From JACMRI01 sp043778625 (GTDB lineage Bacteria > Bacteroidota > Bacteroidia > UBA4408): a stretch of DNA of 64,000 nucleotides. The stretch spans positions 1 to 64,000 of the forward strand of contig JAYWFU010000147.1 of NCBI GenBank assembly GCA_043778625.1, given 5' to 3'. The notes under the pieces were generated by a model. The model ran no database searches and was not told where the DNA came from. It saw nothing but the letters and a program-made list of their open reading frames with translations. Of the stretch, positions 9,334 through 15,802 are shown one piece after another. Each line of letters opens with the position of its first letter. The first letter of the stretch is position 1. The translations under genes and the position numbers were made by a program.

Positions 9334-9520
9334 AATAACGTATAGTTAAATAATAGTAAGGTTACTTTATTTGAGTAACGAGTTAAACTAATTGTGAGGG
9401 GGATTGCTGCCTAGCTATGCAATTTATTAAATAGGGTATTATGCTTATAGTGGCATAATAAAAGACACGGAGTATCTTAAACTATTTAAAAAAATTGTAA
9501 CTGCGCTTAGGCAAATTAAA

Positions 9521-9543
9521 ACAATTACTAATTAAGTAATTGT
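9521..9543 (-). terminator. Weak hairpin at the end of the 9545-9902 gene
   Basis: ACAATTACT and its complement form a 9-bp stem with a 5-base loop that overlaps the stop codon. On the minus strand it is followed by TTTTAATTT. It is AT-rich and weak, so it may give only partial termination before the adaptor gene. Confidence 0.4.
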
Positions 9544-9902
9544 CATACACGTAAGTTCCTAATACGAAGGTATATAGGAACTTGTGGAGCTATAGTATAA
9601 TAGCTTTTGAAATGGTACTTGCACTGAACTTTGCCAATAGTGTAGCGCAAAGTAGTTACTAGTGCCAACTGGGTTATGCAGTTAGTAGTAATTAATTCGT
9701 CTTCGCTTTCTGTTTCATCTTCCTCCGCACAAAAATCAAAATTAGAATTGTTTTGCGTGTGGTGTTGATTACTAAAGTGCAATTTGTTGTTAGTATTGCT
9801 TTCAAACTGCTGCAAACTCACATTAGCAAACACATTACTAATAGCACACACCAATACAAGCGCTAGTGCTAAAACAAAATGTTTGATAAATGTGCTAATC
9901 AT
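9543..9902 (-). CDS. Small exported hypothetical protein
   Basis: I start this gene at 9902, giving 119 residues that begin MISTFIKHFVLALALVLVCA, a signal peptide ending near NVFA. An upstream ATG at 9929 would add nine polar residues in front of the signal and lies within a perfect -7 promoter box (9927-9934), so it should not be in the mRNA. The mature part is His/Asn rich, then acidic (EEDETESEDE), then has two Cys residues and a basic C-terminus. I recognise no family. It precedes the efflux operon by 210 bases. It resembles the small exported proteins sometimes found before metal-efflux genes, but that is guesswork. Confidence 0.6.
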   Translation of the reverse strand: MISTFIKHFVLALALVLVCAISNVFANVSLQQFESNTNNKLHFSNQHHTQNNSNFDFCAEEDETESEDELITTNCITQLALVTTLRYTIGKVQCKYHFKSYYTIAPQVPIYLRIRNLRV

Positions 9903-9926
9903 TACTTGGTTGTTATTTTGAAAATT

Positions 9927-9934
9927 CAAATGTA
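9927..9934 (-). promoter_or_regulatory. -7 box upstream of the small exported protein gene
   Basis: TACATTTG on the minus strand is an exact TAnnTTTG match. A TTG lies upstream but only 15 bases away, so the -33 element is not ideal. The position implies a start site near 9920 and supports translation from 9902. Confidence 0.45.
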
Positions 9935-10151
9935 TGTTTAAAATTTAAACAATAGTTGTGCCAAATGCTTTTTATTCAAAATATAATTGATACACCACAG
10001 CTTTATTTTTATTGCAACTAAAATTTACATTGAAATTCACATTGCGTTTAACTTCTCTTTTATTAAAACCGAGAGCCAAAGCCAACGCAATGTTAATACC
10101 CCTAACTATCAGTCTTTATTTAACAGCATGTTATTGGGCATATACACCACA
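9935..10151. other. Intergenic stretch without a recognisable gene
   Basis: Both strands have short open frames, but none carries a signal peptide, motif or plausible start. I see no RNA gene. The hairpin at 10152 bounds it on the right. Confidence 0.5.
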
Positions 10152-10179
10152 GCTCCTACACTAACGCTAGTGCAGGAGC
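10152..10179. terminator. Hairpin near the end of the broken MFS gene
   Basis: A 12-bp stem with one mismatch (GCTCCTACACTA with TAGTGCAGGAGC) and a 4-base loop lies 27 bases after the stop of the remnant at 10206. It is probably the old gene's terminator. Confidence 0.5.
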
Positions 10180-10205
10180 CGTAGTAGTTGTACTTATTGT
10201 GCAAT

Positions 10206-10433
10206 TTACAACACAATACCGCTTTTGGCTTGGCTAAATGCCCCTTTGGTTTTGCCAATTGGGGCGTATTTAAAATGTAGGGCATGTAGGCCTGGATTAC
10301 TTACAATGCCAAATAAAATAAGGTCGTATATATCAACAAAATAGCCTAGTGCAGCCACAATAACTATGGCATTAAATGGATTACTGTTGTTACCGTGGTT
10401 TTGAGTAAGAGTTATTTGTTTTATTTAATCCAT
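10206..10433 (-). pseudogene. Deleted and frameshifted MFS transporter remnant
   Basis: The minus strand carries NPFNAIVIVAALGYFVDIYD followed by LILFGIVS, the first membrane span of a major facilitator sugar or metabolite transporter (usual length about 400 residues or more). The natural ATG at 10433 meets a TAA after two codons, so there is a frameshift before this span. After FGIVSNP the frame continues as HALHFKYAPIGKTKGAFSQ and stops at 10206. That tail does not look like MFS sequence, so a deletion has joined the transporter start to the end of another gene. Clearly non-functional as a transporter. Confidence 0.55.
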
Positions 10434-10460
10434 TTTTAAAATTTATTTTTTATTTAATTT

Positions 10461-10529
10461 CCGCCTTGGTTCGTGTTTTCACGAAACAACTGATGTGCTA
10501 TTGTTTCGTGAAGACACGAACCAAGGCGG
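10461..10529. repeat. REP-like palindrome, copy 3 (long form)
   Basis: Arms of 29 bases with one mismatch begin CCGCCTTGGTTCGTGT and flank an 11-base loop. It ends three bases before the stop codon of the DUF1016 gene (10532), so it also forms that gene's 3' hairpin. The sequence core is shared with 2643-2672 and 8169-8232. Confidence 0.85.
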
Positions 10530-10531
10530 GA

Positions 10532-11551
10532 CTAGTGGTGTTTACTAGTACTTTCAGCACCTATTTTTTCAATTTCTTTTTTTAGTTCCTGCATCAATTG
10601 CTTTTCGGTAGGAAGATATAATTGATATTTACTTGCTACGATGTTTTTGTTGTTTTCGGGCAATGTTATTTTTACTACTGCATCGTTTTTATCTGCACAC
10701 AGTAATATGCCTATCGTATTTGTTTCAAAATCTTGTTTTTCAAAACGGTCGTAATAGTTTACATACATTTGTAACTGACCAATATCTTGATGTGTTAATT
10801 TAGTTGTTTTTATTTCTATTATCACAAAGCATTGTAGTAATCGGTTGTAAAATACTAAGTCCACAAAAAACTCATCTCCTTCAATATGTATTCTTTTTTG
10901 TCGTGCCACAAACGAAAATCCATTACCTAATTCTAATATAAAATCTTGTAAATTACTTATTATAGCCGTTTCTAAATCGTGCTCGTAATATGCCGTTTCT
11001 CTTTTTAAGCCTAAAAACTCTAGCACCATTGGGTCTTTTATTATTTGCTTAGCTTCTAATACTTGAGTTTCGTTACGTGCTACCAACAATACCTCACTAA
11101 CATTGCTACTTAGTAATAATCGTTCAAATAATTGACTATTAACCTGTCGTTCCAACTGACGGGCTGTCCAATTATTTTTTTCAGTTTCGATACAATAAAA
11201 TTCTCTCTTATCATTATTATCAATACGTATTAACGTACGATAATGTGTCCAACTCAATTGTGAACGCACTGCGTTCACAATTGGAAATACTCTATAAAAT
11301 TGACGAAATAAATTTAGTTGTCGGTACGAAAATCCGCTACCATACTTAGGTTCTAGAGTGTTAGCAAGCGTTTTTATTAAAAATGCACCATACTCCGCTC
11401 TATCTTTTCCTTGCTGTTCTTCTTCAAAAATAATTTTGCCAATTTGCCAATACATTAACACACGCTCAGTATCTACTGATTTAACAGCTCTATCTCTTGC
11501 CGTAGCAATAATAGTGTGTATTTGCGTAAGTATTAATTTGTTAATTTTCAT
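10532..11551 (-). CDS. DUF1016/YhcG-type PDDEXK nuclease-domain protein
   Basis: This 339-residue protein has the DUF1016 N-terminal domain (about 1-160, with QLSWTHYRTLIRIDN near 98-112). A C-terminal PD-(D/E)xK nuclease fold follows, with visible catalytic residues Asp231 in FVDLVFYN and Glu246-x-Lys248 in VIIEIKTTK. The family is common on mobile DNA and beside restriction systems, but its role is unsettled; a Holliday-junction or restriction-linked nuclease has been proposed. Here no methylase or restriction subunit adjoins it. A REP-like palindrome abuts its 3' end, and a 29-base perfect palindrome lies inside the coding sequence at 11255-11283. Probably horizontally acquired. Confidence 0.88.
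   Translation of the reverse strand: MKINKLILTQIHTIIATARDRAVKSVDTERVLMYWQIGKIIFEEEQQGKDRAEYGAFLIKTLANTLEPKYGSGFSYRQLNLFRQFYRVFPIVNAVRSQLSWTHYRTLIRIDNNDKREFYCIETEKNNWTARQLERQVNSQLFERLLLSSNVSEVLLVARNETQVLEAKQIIKDPMVLEFLGLKRETAYYEHDLETAIISNLQDFILELGNGFSFVARQKRIHIEGDEFFVDLVFYNRLLQCFVIIEIKTTKLTHQDIGQLQMYVNYYDRFEKQDFETNTIGILLCADKNDAVVKITLPENNKNIVASKYQLYLPTEKQLMQELKKEIEKIGAESTSKHH
11255..11283. repeat. Perfect 14-bp-arm palindrome inside the DUF1016 gene
   Basis: CAATTGTGAACGCA, one base, then its exact reverse complement. It encodes the conserved stretch around IVNAVRSQLSW, so it is maintained in frame. It may be a palindromic repeat that entered the gene or a chance product of coding constraint. 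Confidence 0.7.
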
Positions 11552-11589
11552 TTAATTTAAAAATAGCATTTTTTATTCTTCTATTAAAA

Positions 11590-12108
11590 TTACTTAACCC
11601 GCTTACCTTTTTTGTTAATATACGATTGCAAGCCGTCTGTCCAATAGCTGTGTTCGCCCTCTGCAATTGTTTTGCAACCCACGGCTACATGCGCAATTCC
11701 CTTGCTAAATGGGGTAGCGCAATCGTATATTGGTGGTATTACAATTGCCCCTGTGCGGGCATTAGCATAGCCAATTTTTTGGTTAATTATTATTCTAAAC
11801 AAGCCCTCGGCAGGGTAATCAGGGCCGTTATCAAATACATATACTTCGTACAGTACTTCTTCTTTACGGTTTATAGCTATGAAATTTTTGCCGTTAGGCG
11901 CTACTACAATAGCATAGTTAGTAAACTTTGGTGTAAAGCAACGTGGATATTTACCTAACGGAATAATTAGTTGACCCGCTTTGTTTTTGTAACCATCTTG
12001 ATCAGTAAGGCTGTCAGTGTACAACAACAAGCAATCGTTGTGCATAGTAGTTTGCGCTAATGCTACACAACTACTCCACACAACGAGTGCGGTAAATAAA
12101 ACTTTCAT
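11590..12108 (-). CDS. Exported WG-repeat-like protein
   Basis: This 172-residue protein starts with the signal peptide MKVLFTALVVWSSCVALAQ. The mature part shows repeated short beta units of the WG type, for example QKIGYANARTGAIVIPPIYD followed by CATPFSKGIAHVAVG. In that motif a glycine-aromatic turn precedes I-x-P-P-x-Y-D. Such proteins form beta-propeller-like surfaces of unknown function and are frequent in Bacteroidota. At most two units are present, so it is a short member. It lies 26 bases after the PorP-OmpA gene on the same strand and may be co-transcribed. Confidence 0.7.
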   Translation of the reverse strand: MKVLFTALVVWSSCVALAQTTMHNDCLLLYTDSLTDQDGYKNKAGQLIIPLGKYPRCFTPKFTNYAIVVAPNGKNFIAINRKEEVLYEVYVFDNGPDYPAEGLFRIIINQKIGYANARTGAIVIPPIYDCATPFSKGIAHVAVGCKTIAEGEHSYWTDGLQSYINKKGKRVK

Positions 12109-12134
12109 TTTATTTTAAATTTCCAATACTAATA

Positions 12135-14405
12135 TTATTCAAACACAACTTTCATCTCTACCCTACGGTTACGTTGGCGTCCTTCGGCGGTTTTGTTATC
12201 GCCCACTGGTTTTGTTTGCCCAAAGCCTTCGCTAATTAATCGGGTGGTGGCTACACCTTTGCTTGCTAAGTAGGTTTTAACTGCAGCTGCACGGCGTTTA
12301 CTTAGGTCGAGATTTTTGGCTGGTGCACCTTGGTTGTCGGTGTGGCCACTCATTAATAGTTTCCAAGTTGATTTTTTAACTAACAATTTAGCTAAGTTTT
12401 CTAACTCGTCAAACGAGGTTGATTTTATTACGTCTTTGCCCGTTTCAAATTCTAAGTTGCTAAACGCAGCATTTAACACTTCCTCCTCTTCTTTGGCTAT
12501 TTTAGGGCAACCCTTATTGTCGGCAGGGCCTGCTACTGTAGGGCATTGGTCGTCTTTGTCTAGCACGCCGTCAGCATCTGTATCTTTTTCAACTACTGGG
12601 CAGCCTTTGTTTTCAATGGTTCCCACTACGGTAGGGCACAAATCTTTATTGTCGGCTATGCCGTCGCCGTCAGTATCGGGGCAACCTTCAAACTGTGCTA
12701 TACCCGCCACGGTAGGGCATTTGTCGTTGCTATCTATTATACCGTCTTTATCAGTATCGGGGCAACCATTATTGGTTTTGTCGCCAGGTTCGGTAGGGCA
12801 AGCGTCTTTACTATCTTCTATGCCATCGGCATCATTATCAGGGCAACCTTTAAATCCTTTAACACCAGCCACATCGGGGCAAGCGTCAATTTTGTCGGGT
12901 ACTTTGTCGCCATCTTTGTCAGGGCAACCGTTAAATTCGGCCAAGCCAAAAGTATCAGGGCACTCGTCTTTTTTATTTACTATACCGTCCTTGTCTCTAT
13001 CTTGTGGCTTACGACCAATAGCTAGGTTTATACCAAAACGGACATTTAATGTTTTGGCTATTGATGGTGCAATAAACGAGCTACTACCTTGCGTATATTT
13101 ATCAAACACTACGCTACCTAGCACGTTATCGCTTACGGCATATATTTGTAATCCACCTAAATTGATGGATAATCCTGCGCCCACGTTAGCAAAGCTACGG
13201 TTGAGCATACTATATGTTACAGATGCACGCAACCAATGCTTTACAGACACGTTATAGCCTAAGGTTACGGCAGGTCTAATTGTCTTAGCGTAAAATTGCC
13301 CATAAAATAATGCACTTGCATTACTCCATTTGTTTAGTTGATAATTTCCGCCTACATACATTTTGGTAAACATAGGTGCCGTGTAAGCCTTGGCGTTGCT
13401 ATCAATTTTTACATTAAATGTTTTGGCTAACGAATCAAATGTGTGGTTGATAGACGAACCTACTGACGAAGAATCGGGGTTGTTAGAATTTAAAAAGTAC
13501 TGCGAAATATCTACACCCTTAAAAGTAGCTTTAGCATTGGGGTTATCGCTTATGGCACTTACGTTATTATTATTCCAACGGATAAATCCTAAATCAATAA
13601 CACTGGCTGATAATTTTATTTTTTCGGTTAAATTATATTGCGCCCCTAAATCAATAGCAACTCCATTATTTTTAAACGACGTAAGCCCTTTGCTATCAAA
13701 GTTTCCGTTTTTGTCGTAAGGTGTGCTTGCGTACATAGCTATGTTACTCGATGCCGTAATATCTAAGCTATCCTTGTTAGTTTCTAACGTAGCGGTGGCG
13801 TGCTTGGTGTATAGGTTAGCTTGCCCTGCAAGGTACTTGAGCTTACCGCCTACAATTAATTTATCTTCTTTAATAACACGGTTAAACCCTAATCCAATTT
13901 CGGTATAGGCATTAAAATCATTTTTTAACCCTAAGTTTAAAGTACGCCCTATATTTTCGGGAGCAGCGTTACCTAGTATTACTAACGAAAACAGGTCTTT
14001 AGGATACATCATGCGATAATCTAGTTTTTCGATAACGCTAAAGCTCCAATAGTTCTTTTTTTGTTTGAATCCAAAGGATATTAAATCAACTTCGCCTGTT
14101 AAGGAGAGTACATTTTTTTTGCCCAGCTTATTCAATCCGTTGTTTAAATCAACTACGGTTTTTCCGTTTTGCTCCTTAATAATTTGCGACAACGTAAAAC
14201 CACTGTTAGCAAAATTAACGTAGGTTGAGGTTAATATGGGCAAAAAACCAATGTTAATGCGTGCCTCAGGGCGTATAGCTGGATTAGCATATTGGCTTTG
14301 CTGTATCATGGGCATATTGTACAGCGTTAAGTTTTGTTGTGCTTGTGTGTTAATTGCGCTTAATGCAAGTGCACTAATGGTTATGGTTTTAGTAATTATA
14401 TTCAT
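12135..14405 (-). CDS. PorP/SprF-type protein fused to TSP3 repeats and an OmpA domain
   Basis: With the start at 14405 this is 756 residues. The chosen ATG gives the signal peptide MNIITKTITISALALSA; the longer frame to 14471 would bury it. Residues about 20-470 form a PorP/SprF-like barrel, with the opening LTLYNMPMIQQSQYANPA characteristic. Six calcium-binding thrombospondin type 3 repeats of the DxDxDGIxDxxDxCP kind follow (about 480-645). The end is an OmpA peptidoglycan-binding domain with MSGHTDNQGAP and LSKRRAAAVKTYL. PorP/SprF proteins serve T9SS secretion and gliding. This fusion would link the barrel to the cell wall. Which T9SS cargo it serves is not readable. Confidence 0.88.
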   Translation of the reverse strand: MNIITKTITISALALSAINTQAQQNLTLYNMPMIQQSQYANPAIRPEARINIGFLPILTSTYVNFANSGFTLSQIIKEQNGKTVVDLNNGLNKLGKKNVLSLTGEVDLISFGFKQKKNYWSFSVIEKLDYRMMYPKDLFSLVILGNAAPENIGRTLNLGLKNDFNAYTEIGLGFNRVIKEDKLIVGGKLKYLAGQANLYTKHATATLETNKDSLDITASSNIAMYASTPYDKNGNFDSKGLTSFKNNGVAIDLGAQYNLTEKIKLSASVIDLGFIRWNNNNVSAISDNPNAKATFKGVDISQYFLNSNNPDSSSVGSSINHTFDSLAKTFNVKIDSNAKAYTAPMFTKMYVGGNYQLNKWSNASALFYGQFYAKTIRPAVTLGYNVSVKHWLRASVTYSMLNRSFANVGAGLSINLGGLQIYAVSDNVLGSVVFDKYTQGSSSFIAPSIAKTLNVRFGINLAIGRKPQDRDKDGIVNKKDECPDTFGLAEFNGCPDKDGDKVPDKIDACPDVAGVKGFKGCPDNDADGIEDSKDACPTEPGDKTNNGCPDTDKDGIIDSNDKCPTVAGIAQFEGCPDTDGDGIADNKDLCPTVVGTIENKGCPVVEKDTDADGVLDKDDQCPTVAGPADNKGCPKIAKEEEEVLNAAFSNLEFETGKDVIKSTSFDELENLAKLLVKKSTWKLLMSGHTDNQGAPAKNLDLSKRRAAAVKTYLASKGVATTRLISEGFGQTKPVGDNKTAEGRQRNRRVEMKVVFE

Positions 14406-14507
14406 AACGGCGAATGTAAGTGCTTTTAAACTACAAAACAAATTTGAGCTGAGTATAACCATTGCAAACACATATAAATTAACAACTTTATATATGTCGG
14501 CAAATAA

Positions 14508-14860
14508 TCATAATCTTGTAATTGCAGCAATAACAAGCCTGTCAAAGAGTTTCTCCTCAAAACCTCTTCGATTTAATTTGTAAACAAACTCGTTAAGGTA
14601 TAATTGTAAGTACTTACCTTTTATTTTGTGGTAGTTTCCCTGTCTGATTTTTCAGTAATGTGTAACTCTATATAGCCCGCTATGTTTACGTAAGAGGTGC
14701 TTTTATTGCTAAAAACTATACTTTTTTCACTATATAGATTCTTTTATAGTACCATTTATTTCGTCTGTACTGTGGCTAGTTAATACCTTTACCTTAAAAT
14801 AGCTACACTGGTTAGATACTTTTCCAGTTTCAATATCCTTTGCAGGGGTAAGCGCAAAAT
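14508..14860 (-). pseudogene. IS1595-family transposase remnant (3' part)
   Basis: Reading the minus strand across stops and shifts gives AKDIETGKV-like, LTSHSTDEINGTIKE and NIAGYIELHITEKSDRETT, then a jump to LYLNEFVYKLNRRGFEEKLF and DRLVIAAI just before a stop at 14508. The last block is the conserved C-terminus of ISXO2-like IS1595 transposases. The catalytic region between TEKS and LYLNEF is deleted. A second remnant at 36259-36955 matches this one base by base over the middle part. Dead. Confidence 0.8.
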
Positions 14861-14918
14861 AGAAAATTACTAATGCTTGGGTTAACGTTTTGCGGCTTTA
14901 CGAAGAGGGGGACAATCT

Positions 14919-15656
14919 TTATATTTTTACTCTTGAATCTTTAATGTGTTTCTTGATTATTTTTTGTAATTCATTTTTCTGTCCAATAACTTTTTTTTTG
15001 TTTAAATAATTAGAGTAATAATTAATAAAACTATCTGTCCATTCGCTACTCATTTTAGAATTGATATTGGCAAGTGCTAAGAGGTCGTCAACAGATTTAA
15101 CTTTCACTAAGTTTGATTTAGTAAGAGTAATGTTATCCGTTCTCTTCCCTCTGATAATCTTTTTCAATAATCCACTGTTTTCGACTGTTTTTTTTGCATT
15201 TGTTGAAGTTATTTTAACTGTTATAAGACCGCATTCAAATGCTGCTAAAATAAATATATCGGTATAATAGTAAGTCAGTTTTTTGATTTCATCCTTGTCT
15301 ATTAAAATTTCAATAAGTACGAAGCCCCCCTCAACACCTGTGCTTTGTGGACTCTCTTCAAAACCAAGTTTATTACAATTGTAAAATTTTGGTCTAAAAA
15401 GATTTTTCTTCAATTTCCAATATTTGGTTTTAGATGAAGACATAACTGTTTTAATTTGGAATGGTTTTATACTATCTCCATCATCAAGTAAAACATCATA
15501 CCCATCTCTATCAACTTCTGGAATATAAATATTAATATCACTTCTCTTTTTTGCGGCAGAATACTTTACTTCATAAAAAAACTTATAGTTTATCAGTTTT
15601 TCTCTAAAAACTGAATTTCTTCTATCGTCTTTTAAATACTGTTCAAGTGTTGTCAT
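14919..15656 (-). CDS. Probable PD-(D/E)xK-fold protein of unknown function
   Basis: This 245-residue protein belongs to no family I can name. It has Glu29 in YEVKYSAAK, then Asp54 in DGYDVLL, then Gln67-Ile-Lys69 in FQIKT. The spacing and hydrophobic context resemble the E...D...(E/Q)xK core of restriction-like nucleases. The C-terminal third is Lys-rich and helical. The DNA is visibly more AT-rich than the neighbouring genes, and it lies next to an IS1595 remnant and 4 kb from the DUF1016 nuclease, so it was probably acquired. A restriction or other defence role is inference. It has no methylase partner nearby. Confidence 0.6.
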   Translation of the reverse strand: MTTLEQYLKDDRRNSVFREKLINYKFFYEVKYSAAKKRSDINIYIPEVDRDGYDVLLDDGDSIKPFQIKTVMSSSKTKYWKLKKNLFRPKFYNCNKLGFEESPQSTGVEGGFVLIEILIDKDEIKKLTYYYTDIFILAAFECGLITVKITSTNAKKTVENSGLLKKIIRGKRTDNITLTKSNLVKVKSVDDLLALANINSKMSSEWTDSFINYYSNYLNKKKVIGQKNELQKIIKKHIKDSRVKI

Positions 15657-15802
15657 TGTATTGTTGTGTAATCTTATAATTGTTGCTAATTCTATTATAT
15701 ATGCAACTATACACTTTTTATTTTAATATCTACGTCTCAAGGATAGCACAGATATTTATAATCAGCACTCCGTATTACAAACATATTAAGTTTACTCTCC
15801 CC

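Noticed and set aside
9987..10184. 65-codon plus-strand frame
   Set aside because: It runs through a hairpin terminator, has no motif and begins in low-complexity AT sequence.
12316..13257. 313-codon open frame on the plus strand
   Set aside because: It is the antisense of the TSP3-repeat and OmpA coding region; the open frame is caused by the repeated Asp/Gly/Cys-Pro codons. No motif or start context.
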